Shown here piece by piece: positions 55,387 to 63,821 of a stretch of 64,000 nt of DNA. Each line of letters opens with the position of its first letter. Position 1 is the stretch's first letter. Source of the DNA: Thalassobacillus devorans (lineage in GTDB: Bacteria > Bacillota > Bacilli > Bacillales > Halobacillaceae). Under the pieces are notes generated by a model. It made no database searches and was not told the origin of the DNA. It saw only the letters and a program-made list of their open reading frames with translations. The position numbers and the translations under genes were made by a program. Where the stretch lies: positions 124,001-188,000 of the forward strand of contig NZ_FXEH01000005.1 in the NCBI RefSeq assembly GCF_900176565.1, written 5' to 3'.

Positions 55387-55713
55387 ATGAATCAACAAAG
55401 CCAAAAGATTCAAAACCCTGAAACGAGCGTACCGAAAACACCGCAAATGAATGAACGTGACTTCGTCAATGACCAATTATCGACGGAAAAATACATGACG
55501 GATGCCTACAACATTGCTATGAATGAAGCAAGTAACCAAAACCTTTATAATGACCTTGCTGCTATTTTTAAAGAAACACAAGACTGTCAGCGTGATCTGT
55601 TCAATCTCATGTTCAAGAAAGGCTGGTATGCCCTGGAGCAAGCCGATCAGCAAAAAATGCAGCAATCCTACCAGCAATTCAGCGGATACAAAAACCAACT
55701 CCCTTATCAGTGA
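55387..55713 (+). CDS. CotF-like spore coat protein
   Basis: The 108-residue product has MNERDFVNDQLSTEKYMTDA, EASNQNLYNDLAAIFKETQD and CQRDLFNLMFKKGWYALEQA, the CotF helix pattern. ATG 55387 follows AAGGAGGG; the frame reaches 55378 but without benefit. It is cotranscribed with the shorter paralog and ends in a terminator. Confidence 0.85.
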   Translation: MNQQSQKIQNPETSVPKTPQMNERDFVNDQLSTEKYMTDAYNIAMNEASNQNLYNDLAAIFKETQDCQRDLFNLMFKKGWYALEQADQQKMQQSYQQFSGYKNQLPYQ

Positions 55714-55715
55714 TT

Positions 55716-55766
55716 AGAAAAACTCGGCTTGTCGCCAAGTCCTTATGGCGAAAGCCTAGTTTTTCT
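55716..55766 (+). terminator. Terminator of the CotF-like operon
   Basis: AGAAAAACTCGGCTT and AAGCCTAGTTTTTCT pair, with CGCC and GGCG extending the stem. A similar AGAAAAACTTGGCTTG sequence stands at about 42600. Confidence 0.8.
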
Positions 55767-55811
55767 TATAGTTTGACCCTTTAACAAAGTTAATCTTTCT
55801 TAAAGTGTAAA

Positions 55812-55852
55812 AAAAGCTATCTTGAAGGGGCGTCCCTTTCAAGATAGCTTTT
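55812..55852 (-). terminator. Terminator of the copper operon
   Basis: AAAAGCTATCTTGAA and TTCAAGATAGCTTTT form a long stem closing around GGGGCGTCCC; it lies 17 bases after the copZ stop. Confidence 0.9.
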
Positions 55853-55868
55853 CATCTGTTAAAAGCAT

Positions 55869-56075
55869 TTATCCGACGACATCATAACCTTGGTCTTCAA
55901 TTGCGTCTTTCATTTTTTCTTTCGTTACAAAAGCTTCGTCATATTTGACATCTACTTTACCTGCATCTAAGTGAACTTCTACACCGTGGACACCTTCCAA
56001 TTCCTCTAAAGCTCCTTTGACCGCTTTTTCACAATGCCCGCAGGTCATTCCATTTACTTCTAAAGTCATTTCCAT
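55869..56075 (-). CDS. copZ: Copper chaperone CopZ
   Basis: The 68-residue HMA-domain protein has the Cu(I) site GMTCGHCEKAV (C-G-H-C) and the usual beta-alpha-beta pattern. It carries copper in the cytoplasm to CopA. The ATG follows AAAGGATG. It is the last gene of csoR-copA-copZ. Confidence 0.95.
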   Translation of the reverse strand: MEMTLEVNGMTCGHCEKAVKGALEELEGVHGVEVHLDAGKVDVKYDEAFVTKEKMKDAIEDQGYDVVG

Positions 56076-56106
56076 ACATGAACATCCTTTCTCTTTAAAC
56101 TGTGAT

Positions 56107-58488
56107 TTATAATTTAACTCGCTTCAATCGAAGTGAGTTAGACACAACACTTACAGAACTGAACGCCATAGCTGCACCTGCTATCCATGGTGCCAGCAAA
56201 CCTGCTGCCGCGATTGGAATACCGGCTGAATTATAAGCGAGTGCCCAAAATAGATTCTGACGAATATTTTTCATCGTCATTTGGCTCAATTGCACCGCTT
56301 TTGGAATTAACGTTAATTCGCCTCCCAAAATCGTCAGGTCAGCAGCTTCAATTGCCACATCTGTTCCAGTTCCTATCGCAATTCCTACATCGGCAATTGC
56401 CAAGGCAGGTGCATCATTGATGCCGTCCCCGACCATTGCTACTTTTTTGTCTTGCAGCTGTATTTCTTTTACCCGTTCCGCTTTTTCTTCCGGAACAACT
56501 TCCGCAATGACACGATCGATTCCCAGCTGTTTAGCAATTGCCTGAGCAGTCCTTTCATTATCCCCTGTCAGCATCACTAATTCAATGTCTGCTTCTTTTA
56601 ATTGACGCAAGGCTTCTGGTGCAGACTCTTTAATCGTGTCAGCCACAGCAATAATGCCTTCAACCTTATTATCAACTGCAATAAGCATAGCTGTTTTGCC
56701 TTCATTTTCCCATTTTTTCATTGTTACTTCATATGATTCATATTCCACATTCAACTGACGAATTAACTTCCTTGTGCCGATTTGTACTTCTTTTCCATCT
56801 AACACAGCTTTTATACCATGACCTGGTACCGCTTCAAAGCTGCTAGGCTCCATCAGTTCTAAACCTTGTTGTTCCGCATAAGTGACAATAGCATCTGCTA
56901 ATGGATGTTCGGAACTTTTTTCTGCACTGGCAACCAATTGCAGAATTTCCGATGTACCTTCGTAGTTTGTCACTTCCGGTGTACCTTTGGTTAATGTACC
57001 TGTTTTATCAAATACTACTGTATCAATTTTGTGGGTATTTTCCAGGTGCTCGCCACCCTTGAATAAAATGCCTTGTTCCGCACCTTTACCAGTACCGACC
57101 ATGATGGAAGTAGGTGTAGCCAGACCAAGGGCACATGGGCATGCGATAACCAAAACAGCGATAGAAGCAACTAATGCAGATGTGAAATCCCCCGGAGAAA
57201 CAATCGTCATCCAGACAATGAAGGTAATGATTGAAATAGCTACTACAATTGGTACAAAATAGCCTGAAATGACATCGGCCATTCTTTGAATTGGAGCTTT
57301 TGAACCCTGTGCTTCTTCAACAACTTTAATAATGCCTGCAAGGGCTGTGTCTTTCCCAACTTTTGTTGCTTTCATTTGAATATGACCATTTTTATTTATC
57401 GTAGCACCAATCAATTGATCACCAGGCTCTTTTTCTACCGGAATAGATTCTCCTGTTATCATCGATTCATCTACAGAGGAATTTCCTTTGATGATTTCTC
57501 CATCCACAGGAATTTTTTCGCCAGGTTTTACTATAAGAACATCCCCAGCCGAAACTTCTTCCAGCGGAACTTTTACTTCTTCCCCATTCCTTAGAACAGT
57601 CGCTTCTTTCGCTTGCAAATTCAGTAAACTCGAGATAGCCGTCGTCGTTCTCCCTTTGGCAACTGCTTCAAAATACTTCCCTACCAGAATCAACGTAATA
57701 AGGATGGCACTTGTCTCAAAATATAAATGAGGCTCCATACCAGTGTTTCCAAGTGAACGAATTGCTTCAGCCAGACTATAGAAATAAGCGGCGCTCGTTC
57801 CCAATGCAACCAGTACATCCATATTGGCGCTCTTATTCCTTAGGCTTTTATAAGCACCTACATAGAACTGCCATCCGATGATGAATTGTACTGGTGTAGC
57901 TAATGCAAACTGAAACCATGGATTCATCAAGAGATGTGGTACCGGCAGTCCAAGCAAATGATCAAACATAGTAAGCAGTAATGGCAAGGATAAAATAGCA
58001 GAGATATAAAGCTTGATGCGCTTTTTCTTTAACTCCTCTTCTTTTTGAGAAGCTCTTTCCTCTCGATCCGCCCGTAATTTAGCATCATAGCCTAGTTTCT
58101 GAACTCGAGCGATAATATCATTTTCATTAATATCCCCGCTATATTCTACTGTAGCTGTCTCATTGGTCAAATTAACCGTAGCATGCTGTATTCCTTCGGT
58201 TTTATTTAACACTTTCTCGATTCGTGCTGAACAAGCGGAACAAGTCATACCAGTGATATCGAATTCAGCTTTTTCGGTCTTTACGCCGTAACCCAGCTTT
58301 TCGATTCGTGCTGAAACATCATCCGGTGATACTTTATCCGGATCATAAGCGATTCTTGCATTCTCCATCGTCAAATTGACGTTTGCTTCAACTCCATCCA
58401 TTTTGTTTAAAACTTTCTCGATCCTCGTAGAACAGGCAGAACAAGTCATACCTGTAATATCGACGGAAAGGTTTTTTCTGTCGCTCAT
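56107..58488 (-). CDS. copA: Copper-exporting P-type ATPase CopA
   Basis: The 793-residue P1B-ATPase has two N-terminal metal domains, each with GMTCSAC (about residues 13 and 82). Transport requires the CPC motif in [20 protein letters not shown], the phosphorylated Asp in [20 protein letters not shown], the HP motif in [15 protein letters not shown], and [20 protein letters not shown]. It pumps Cu(I) outward at the expense of ATP. The second of the two tandem ATGs is better spaced from AAGGAGAG. Confidence 0.95.
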   Translation of the reverse strand: MSDRKNLSVDITGMTCSACSTRIEKVLNKMDGVEANVNLTMENARIAYDPDKVSPDDVSARIEKLGYGVKTEKAEFDITGMTCSACSARIEKVLNKTEGIQHATVNLTNETATVEYSGDINENDIIARVQKLGYDAKLRADREERASQKEEELKKKRIKLYISAILSLPLLLTMFDHLLGLPVPHLLMNPWFQFALATPVQFIIGWQFYVGAYKSLRNKSANMDVLVALGTSAAYFYSLAEAIRSLGNTGMEPHLYFETSAILITLILVGKYFEAVAKGRTTTAISSLLNLQAKEATVLRNGEEVKVPLEEVSAGDVLIVKPGEKIPVDGEIIKGNSSVDESMITGESIPVEKEPGDQLIGATINKNGHIQMKATKVGKDTALAGIIKVVEEAQGSKAPIQRMADVISGYFVPIVVAISIITFIVWMTIVSPGDFTSALVASIAVLVIACPCALGLATPTSIMVGTGKGAEQGILFKGGEHLENTHKIDTVVFDKTGTLTKGTPEVTNYEGTSEILQLVASAEKSSEHPLADAIVTYAEQQGLELMEPSSFEAVPGHGIKAVLDGKEVQIGTRKLIRQLNVEYESYEVTMKKWENEGKTAMLIAVDNKVEGIIAVADTIKESAPEALRQLKEADIELVMLTGDNERTAQAIAKQLGIDRVIAEVVPEEKAERVKEIQLQDKKVAMVGDGINDAPALAIADVGIAIGTGTDVAIEAADLTILGGELTLIPKAVQLSQMTMKNIRQNLFWALAYNSAGIPIAAAGLLAPWIAGAAMAFSSVSVVSNSLRLKRVKL

Positions 58489-58502
58489 CATACCTCTCCT
58501 TT

Positions 58503-58817
58503 CTATTTAGCAAATTGTTTCATGACTTTCATTAACTCTTCGATAGATTCATCGCCGTTACCAGCCTTTATCGCATGGCTTACACAGTGTTTTGTGTGAC
58601 GTTCCATCAAAGAAAATCCAACTTGATTAAGTGCTTTATCTATAGCAGAAATTTGTACAAGTATATCGACACAATAACGGTCCTCTTCCACCATTTTTTG
58701 AATCCCTCTCACTTGCCCTTCGATTCGTTTCAAACGGTTCAAAACTTTTTGTTTCTCCTCATCTGTTCGTGGCTTAACCGGTTGTTTTCCAATATTTTCT
58801 GGTAATTGTTGATCCAA
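58503..58817 (-). CDS. csoR: Copper-sensing repressor CsoR
   Basis: The 104-residue helical repressor has the Cu(I) ligands in order: Cys in [20 protein letters not shown], then His and Cys in [19 protein letters not shown]. Copper binding releases it from DNA. I start at TTG 58817, eight bases after the GGAGG core; the upstream TTG at 58832 overlaps that Shine-Dalgarno. It is first in the operon with copA and copZ. Confidence 0.9.
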   Translation of the reverse strand: MDQQLPENIGKQPVKPRTDEEKQKVLNRLKRIEGQVRGIQKMVEEDRYCVDILVQISAIDKALNQVGFSLMERHTKHCVSHAIKAGNGDESIEELMKVMKQFAK

Positions 58818-58846
58818 CCTCGTCACCTCCAAGAGTACTTAACTAA

Positions 58847-58868
58847 ACTATACCCCCGTATAGTATTG
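58847..58868. promoter_or_regulatory. CsoR operator
   Basis: ACTATACCCCCGTATAGTAT is an inverted repeat (ATAC around CCCCG) 30 bases before csoR, of the form bound by CsoR proteins at copper operons. Confidence 0.75.
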
Positions 58869-58932
58869 TTGTCAAACTGAAACACTTCATAATTTTATTA
58901 TCCTGGATAAACCGCCATTATAGAGCATTAAA

Positions 58933-58956
58933 AAGAGCAGTTTTTACACTGCTCTT
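58933..58956 (-). terminator. Terminator of the DUF302 gene
   Basis: AAGAGCAGT and ACTGCTCTT form a 9-bp stem followed on the minus strand by TTTAATGC. Confidence 0.75.
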
Positions 58957-58964
58957 AATTTAAC

Positions 58965-59348
58965 CTATTTTGCCTCGTTAATAGCGTTGATCATACGCTG
59001 TTCGATATCTTCGGCAATTTGGTTCAGTTCCTGATCCTCTACGAATTCAATTAACTTGGTAGGTTTCGGCATACCTATTTTTGTCATGCCGTCACTTTCA
59101 TGTACGACAATTTTACAAGGAAGAAAGTAACTTACCAATTCATTCTTTTCCAGGACTTTTTTTGCTTCCGAAGGATTACAAACCTCTAAAATCCTCACTG
59201 GTTTGTCAAAGTCCAGTCCTTTGTTGTTTAAGGTGGCTTTCACATCAAAATCCCATAATACTCCAAACTTGTCATTTTTCAATTCAGCTTCTAAAGCTTG
59301 TACCGCTTCATCCATAGTCTTGTTCGTGTCGACTGTGTAATGGAACAA
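58965..59348 (-). CDS. DUF302 domain protein
   Basis: The 127-residue product matches DUF302: FHYTVDTNKTMDEAVQALEA, KFGVLWDFDVKATLNNKGLD, VRILEVCNPSEAKKVLEKNE and FLPCKIVVHESDGMTKIGMP. These small domains may bind a ligand or metal. I start at TTG 59348, eight bases after GGAGG. It sits between the copper operon and the HesB-like gene, with no proven tie to either. Confidence 0.85.
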   Translation of the reverse strand: MFHYTVDTNKTMDEAVQALEAELKNDKFGVLWDFDVKATLNNKGLDFDKPVRILEVCNPSEAKKVLEKNELVSYFLPCKIVVHESDGMTKIGMPKPTKLIEFVEDQELNQIAEDIEQRMINAINEAK

Positions 59349-59459
59349 TCTGATTACCTCCTTCAAAATCTTTTCACTTACACATTATACCCTATTCGGT
59401 ATAATTAAAACGAGTGATATACTTTCATTGCTGCACACTAAAAGAATGCTGCTAATTAT

Positions 59460-59488
59460 TTGAAAGTGTTGGAATTCTGACCTATGAT
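59460..59488 (+). promoter_or_regulatory. Sigma-A promoter of the HesB-like gene
   Basis: TTGAAA (59460-59465) and TATGAT (59483-59488) are 17 bases apart and point at the ATG at 59513. Confidence 0.75.
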
Positions 59489-59512
59489 GGCATTGTAAAG
59501 AGGGGTGAGATG

Positions 59513-59785
59513 ATGCAAATAACAGATGAAGCAAAAACAGATATCATTCAAATTTTAGAAGATAATGATGCAGAAGGTATCCGTCTGTTTTTAGCTGGTA
59601 TTGGCTGAGGAGGCCCACAATTGGGACTGTCCCTGGATGGGGCAGAAGAAACAGATACGCTGGAAGTCATTAATGGGGTAAAAGTAGCAATCGATCCGCA
59701 CATTAAAGATATGACCAATTCCTTGCGACTGGAAAAACGTCCGCATGGTTTAGTGCTCGCTGGCATCCCGGCAGGGGATTGTTAG
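59513..59785 (+). CDS. HesB/IscA-like protein with in-frame UGA, probable selenoprotein
   Basis: The frame of 91 codons reads MQITDEAKTDIIQILEDNDA, then EGIRLFLAGIG, a UGA at codon 32 (59606-59608), then GGPQLGLSLDGAEETDTLEV and a normal end, HGLVLAGIPAGDC. In related HesB-like proteins this position is Cys (G-x-G-C-G-G-P). A family with Sec at this place is known from other bacteria, from memory. A hairpin fitting the bacterial SECIS rules starts 18 bases after the UGA. The gene also has a consensus promoter and GAGGGG before the ATG. A TGT to TGA mutation or simple readthrough is the alternative. HesB-like proteins act in or around Fe-S metabolism. Confidence 0.75.
59627..59645 (+). promoter_or_regulatory. 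SECIS-like hairpin after the UGA codon
   Basis: CTGTCCC and GGGGCAG form a 7-bp stem (one G-U pair) around the loop TGGAT. The loop begins 25 bases after the UGA and has G as its second base, as expected for bacterial SECIS elements read by SelB. Confidence 0.65.
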
Positions 59786-59803
59786 CTAAGAAATATTCAA
59801 ATT

Positions 59804-59846
59804 AAAAAACCGTGGTACATCCATTGATGAATACCACGGTTTTTTA
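59804..59846. terminator. Bidirectional terminator
   Basis: AAAAAACCGTGGTA and TACCACGGTTTTTT form a 14-bp stem between the convergent HesB-like and STAS genes. Confidence 0.9.
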
Positions 59847-60605
59847 ATTACAATATTTACGTATTGCCTGTTGAAGAGAACGCAAAAATTTAAGTCCCAA
59901 TTTTAATTTAAGGTCATTTATCCTTTGAGCATGATCTGGTTTTACGCCAATCACTACAATTTCCATTCCCATATAGGCTAACGATTGAACAACCCCTTGA
60001 AACGCAATGACTCCATCCTGTTCAATTTCTCCAACGGCCGTGAGATCAAATAATATGGTTTCTATATATGACTGTTGAGCTGACGTTAACAGTTCATCAC
60101 CAACAGCGTATATTTTTTCTGCATTGAGATCACCAAAAAGAGGCACCAGCGCCGTAGTGGAAGAAAGCTCAATAAATGGGGCGGAAAGCCTGTTATTTTC
60201 GGCCATGGCTTCCTGCAGCTTTTCTTTTTCCTCCAGCAGCTCAAAATTGGTTGTATTAAGACGTGAACGAAGTTGTCCCAAAGAAGCTGTCACATCCAGC
60301 ATTCCTTGATCTTTCGGAATGATCATCAATTCTGCATGAAGGTCATTTTTCCAATTCACATAGAGATCTACGAGAAGAAGGTCATGATTAGCAGAGGAAG
60401 GTACCAAATTAATTTCTATTTTATTTTTACTTTTACCTGGCACAACTTCTTTGATTACTTTATGAACGCTTTCTTCATCACACATTTTTAAAAAGTTATG
60501 ATGCATGACAAAAATCTCCTCGACTTCAGTCGTATACTGAAGAATTTCAAATTGTTTAGTTATGAGAAGATAAGGAATCGAAAAAAATTCATCAACTTGT
60601 TTCAT
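59844..60605 (-). CDS. STAS-domain protein, RsbR-like
   Basis: The C-terminal half (about residues 140-250) is a STAS domain of the RsbR type: FIELSSTTALVPLFGDLNAE, ETILFDLTAVGEIEQDGVIA and SLAYMGMEIVVIGVKPDHAQ. The N-terminal half (FFSIPYLLITKQFEILQYTT) looks like a PAS-type sensor. RsbR paralogs build the stressosome that controls sigma-B. The phosphorylatable Thr/Ser positions are partly replaced (L-T-A-V-G-E). I take ATG 60605, inside the end of the B12-binding gene, though an upstream ATG at 60629 is also open. Its partner may be the B12-binding sensor encoded just upstream. Confidence 0.75.
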   Translation of the reverse strand: MKQVDEFFSIPYLLITKQFEILQYTTEVEEIFVMHHNFLKMCDEESVHKVIKEVVPGKSKNKIEINLVPSSANHDLLLVDLYVNWKNDLHAELMIIPKDQGMLDVTASLGQLRSRLNTTNFELLEEKEKLQEAMAENNRLSAPFIELSSTTALVPLFGDLNAEKIYAVGDELLTSAQQSYIETILFDLTAVGEIEQDGVIAFQGVVQSLAYMGMEIVVIGVKPDHAQRINDLKLKLGLKFLRSLQQAIRKYCN

Positions 60606-61260
60606 CCACGACGCCTGCTTTCCATACATTATGCACTTGCTCTAACTCAGTCAGCCCCTTCACTACACGTACTTGCCCTGTTTCCAAGTTAGATAAATCA
60701 TACTTCTTCGCTATCCTGCCACCGATAATAATACCAGGAGACCAACTCAGCTGACTGAAAGCTTCCGTCATTTGCTTTACTACCGGTAATCGGTATGATA
60801 AAGCTGCTGACAAGCCGATGACATCGGGCTGCCAATCTTTAATTTGTCTCAATGCATGATTTAAAGGAAGATTGGGGCCCAGATAGCGTACACGCCAGCC
60901 CTTTTCTCTGTAAAAACCGGCAACCATTTTCAACCCTAAATAATGCTGTTCTTCTTCAGCGCCCAAAAGTATGATCTTTTTTCTTTTTTTAGATTGAAAT
61001 TTATTTTCATAAACCCCTGCATCGAGCCTGGAAAGAACAAAATCACATACAGCTGTAGCCAAATGTTCATCAGCAACAGAAATTTCGTTTTTTTCCCATA
61101 ATGCTCCAATATAATACATGGCAGGGGTAATGATATCTTCGAAAAGATATAGTCTTGGATGCAAAGTAAGAAGCTTATCGACCAATTCAACAGCCTCATC
61201 TTCCTTGCCTTGTAAGAGATACTCCGCAAATTTCTCATAATGTTTTCTGGTCATTCCCAC
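60592..61260 (-). CDS. Cobalamin (B12)-binding domain protein
   Basis: The 222-residue product joins a helical cap (HLATAVCDFVLSRLDAGVYE, about residues 60-90) to a Rossmann-like B12-binding domain. The cobalt-ligand signature is GAEEEQHYLGLKM (E-x-H-x-x-G), followed by VRYLGPNLPLNHALRQIKDW and IGLSAALSYRLPVVKQM. The layout recalls B12-based photosensors and methyltransferase corrinoid domains. It is located between a helical protein and the STAS gene, which suggests a sensing role. Confidence 0.8.
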   Translation of the reverse strand: MGMTRKHYEKFAEYLLQGKEDEAVELVDKLLTLHPRLYLFEDIITPAMYYIGALWEKNEISVADEHLATAVCDFVLSRLDAGVYENKFQSKKRKKIILLGAEEEQHYLGLKMVAGFYREKGWRVRYLGPNLPLNHALRQIKDWQPDVIGLSAALSYRLPVVKQMTEAFSQLSWSPGIIIGGRIAKKYDLSNLETGQVRVVKGLTELEQVHNVWKAGVVDETS

Positions 61261-61267
61261 ACCTCAC

Positions 61268-61630
61268 TTACGACAGGGTCTTAAGTTCTTCTATTCCTGC
61301 CTGTAAATACTCCAAATAAGCATCTCGTTCATCAGAAGATTCAAAAGCCGCATTTTCCATGCCTTTGATAAGCCTTTCATAATTATCAACAATTAATTCA
61401 GTACCTACTCCCCTGGAAGTCAAAACACTGTTCAGCCATAAAGTATAATCCACAAAAAATGTACTGGTGCCCATCTGATATGCTGTATCAAGGTGATCAA
61501 GATGATGATAGTTATCTTCTATGGTCCGTCGTCTGCCATTTTCCCCGAATTTATCGATTAGACCTGGATAAGTCTGATAAATATCGCCGACTACACGGTC
61601 AACCAATTTAGTCTTCTCGGACACTTTCAT
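61268..61630 (-). CDS. Helical protein of unknown family, upstream of the B12-binding gene
   Basis: The 120-residue product is mostly helical: EKTKLVDRVVGDIYQTYPGL, RRRTIEDNYHHLDHLDTAYQ, TFFVDYTLWLNSVLTSRGVG and NYERLIKGMENAAFESSDER. The NYHHLDHL segment has three histidines, a possible metal or cofactor site. It ends 7 bases before the B12-binding gene and overlaps the ABM-domain gene by 4 bases. I recognise no family. Confidence 0.6.
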   Translation of the reverse strand: MKVSEKTKLVDRVVGDIYQTYPGLIDKFGENGRRRTIEDNYHHLDHLDTAYQMGTSTFFVDYTLWLNSVLTSRGVGTELIVDNYERLIKGMENAAFESSDERDAYLEYLQAGIEELKTLS

Positions 61631-61932
61631 CTGGCAACAACCTTATAGCGGGATACTTTAGGTACAATACCTGCCAGCTCCTGATCTGGATAATTCTTTT
61701 CTAATTCATGAATCCGTTTGAAATCTTCACTCCGCACCCACTTCAAGTAATCTTCTTTTGTCTCCCATTCCATATGAACAGTCAGCTCTCCCGCCCGTTT
61801 ATCATTTTGTAATAACTGAAAAGAACGAAAGCCTTCTGAATGATCTACTGATCTGCTTCTATTATTATAAATTTCTATTAATTCCTCAGCTTTATGGTCA
61901 GGAACTGTCACCGTTGAGTCGACGATATACAT
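61627..61932 (-). CDS. Antibiotic biosynthesis monooxygenase (ABM)-domain protein
   Basis: The 101-residue product has the ABM ferredoxin-like pattern: DSTVTVPDHKAEELIEIYNN, SVDHSEGFRSFQLLQNDKRA and HMEWETKEDYLKWVRSEDFK. This fold includes heme-degrading enzymes (IsdG/HmoB) and small oxygenases. The ATG follows AAAAAGGAG. It is the first gene of a four-gene operon with the helical, B12-binding and STAS proteins. Confidence 0.75.
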   Translation of the reverse strand: MYIVDSTVTVPDHKAEELIEIYNNRSRSVDHSEGFRSFQLLQNDKRAGELTVHMEWETKEDYLKWVRSEDFKRIHELEKNYPDQELAGIVPKVSRYKVVAR

Positions 61933-62051
61933 AATTCATCTCCTTTTTCACACCTAAAAGACTATTTTTTCAATCGTACCATATAAAAGATCGCCTTGTA
62001 TAACATTGGGGGTTATATCGAACTTAGTCGCATTATATGTGCCTATGACCA

Positions 62052-62065
62052 TGTAAGCGGTTTCT
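62052..62065. promoter_or_regulatory. Possible cre site upstream of the AbgT-family gene
   Basis: TGTAAGCGGTTTCT matches TGWAANCGNTNWCA except at the last base. It lies about 155 bases before the gene start and could mediate carbon control. Confidence 0.5.
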
Positions 62066-62221
62066 TATTATCTGAATTGCTTGAAAGTTTCTATTTTTTT
62101 CAAACGTATTTAAATTATTATTTTTAGTGTATATACTAGTATTCGACAAAAAATTACAAAACCAGAAATCTAAAATTATTTTTCAGAATTTTAGTTTTTT
62201 TGTTAGGAAAGGAGTATTGAT

Positions 62222-63742
62222 ATGGCGACTAAAAAAAGGGGGATGTTCCAGCGGTTTTTGGATGGAATCGAAACGGTTGGTAATAAACTTCCTCATCCAG
62301 TCACCTTATTTGCTGTTCTAGCACTTTTAGTAATTGTTCTATCTGGCATAGTGTCGAGTCTGGGAATTTCAGTAGAACACCCTGGTGAAGAAGGAGAAAT
62401 GGTTGAAGTAAAAAACCTCATGAATAAAGAAGGAATCCAATACCTTTTCTCCAGTATGACGGAAAACTTCATCGGGTTTGCACCATTAGGGGTTGTATTG
62501 GTCACAATGCTTGGTATTGGTATTGCTGAGCGGACAGGCCTGATCAGTGCCTTGCTAAGAGGTTTTGTCTTATCTGTACCACAACGTTTGATCACCTTCG
62601 GCCTTGTTTTTGCAGGGGTAATGTCCAGTGTAGCTTCTGATGCCGGTTATGTTGTCTTGCCACCATTAGGAGCGGTTATCTTTGCTGCTATCGGGCGTCA
62701 TCCTCTTGCAGGTCTGGCAGCGGCGTTTGCCGGGGTTTCAGCAGGTTTCAGTGCCAACTTATTCTTATCCGCAACGGACGCCATGCTTGGCGAATTGACA
62801 ATCGATGCCGCTGCGATTATAGATCCTGCATATGCGGAAACAATGAATATCGCCATGAATTACTACTTTATTATAGTATCTGTTTTCCTTTTATCTATTG
62901 TTGGCGCATGGGTCACTGAAAAGATAGTCGAACCACGCTTAGGGGAATACAAAGGAGAATACCGTGAGGACCTGAAAGGCTTGGACGCTACAGAGAAAAA
63001 GGGCTTAAAGTGGGCAGGTATTTCAGTAGCTATTGCAATCATCCTTACCGCATTATTAATTGTTCCTTCAGGTGCTCCATTGCGGGGAGATGATGGAAGT
63101 ATCATCCAGTCACCTTTTATGAGTTCACTTGTACCGATCATTACGATTCTATTCTTCATCCCTGGCTTGTTTTATGGGATTGCAACAAAAGAAATCCGAA
63201 ACGATAAAGATGTAGCGAATCAGCTTTCCGATACGATGGCTGCTATGGGTATGTTTATTGTTCTTGCATTTACTGCAGGTCAATTCGTTGCTTATTTCTC
63301 CGAAACTAATATGGGGCTTGTCATTGGTGTGTATGGAGCTGAATTTTTAGAGGCTGCCAATTTATCCGGTATTCCATTGATCCTAGGTTTTATCGTGGTG
63401 TCTGCCATCATCAACTTGTTCATCGGTAGTGCTTCCGCTAAATGGGCGATGATGGCCCCTATTTTCGTTCCAATTATGATGCAGCTGGGATATTCACCTG
63501 AATTGACACAGATGGCATATCGGGTAGCCGATTCAACAACCAATATTATTACCCCATTGATGACATACTTTGCGATCATCATTGCATTTGCTCAAAAATA
63601 TGATAAAAAGATGGGAATTGGAACCATGATTTCTGTTATGTTTCCATACAGTATCGTCTTCTTGATAGCATGGACCATCATGCTAATCGTATGGATGATG
63701 TTCGGAATCGATTTAGGACCTGGTTCCCCAATCAAATACTAG
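62222..63742 (+). CDS. AbgT-family transporter
   Basis: The 506-residue membrane protein has about 12 helices and AbgT features: GIETVGNKLPHPVTLFAVLA, MSSVASDAGYVVLPPLGAVI, GFSANLFLSATDAMLGELTI, NLFIGSASAKWAMMAPIFVP and YRVADSTTNIITPLMTYFAI. Family members import p-aminobenzoyl-glutamate or export sulfonamides. The closest function is not decided. ATG 62222 follows AAAGGAG. A terminator closes the gene. Confidence 0.9.
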   Translation: MATKKRGMFQRFLDGIETVGNKLPHPVTLFAVLALLVIVLSGIVSSLGISVEHPGEEGEMVEVKNLMNKEGIQYLFSSMTENFIGFAPLGVVLVTMLGIGIAERTGLISALLRGFVLSVPQRLITFGLVFAGVMSSVASDAGYVVLPPLGAVIFAAIGRHPLAGLAAAFAGVSAGFSANLFLSATDAMLGELTIDAAAIIDPAYAETMNIAMNYYFIIVSVFLLSIVGAWVTEKIVEPRLGEYKGEYREDLKGLDATEKKGLKWAGISVAIAIILTALLIVPSGAPLRGDDGSIIQSPFMSSLVPIITILFFIPGLFYGIATKEIRNDKDVANQLSDTMAAMGMFIVLAFTAGQFVAYFSETNMGLVIGVYGAEFLEAANLSGIPLILGFIVVSAIINLFIGSASAKWAMMAPIFVPIMMQLGYSPELTQMAYRVADSTTNIITPLMTYFAIIIAFAQKYDKKMGIGTMISVMFPYSIVFLIAWTIMLIVWMMFGIDLGPGSPIKY

Positions 63743-63780
63743 ACTTACCCAGAAGACCTAAAGTCGAAAGCCGAAATTTA

Positions 63781-63817
63781 AAAAAATGCTTGCAGGAATT
63801 TCCTGCAAGCATTTTTT
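63781..63817 (+). terminator. Terminator of the AbgT-family gene
   Basis: AAAAAATGCTTGCAGGA and TCCTGCAAGCATTTTTT form a 17-bp stem. The symmetry lets it serve the gene from the right as well. Confidence 0.9.
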
Positions 63818-63821
63818 CATT

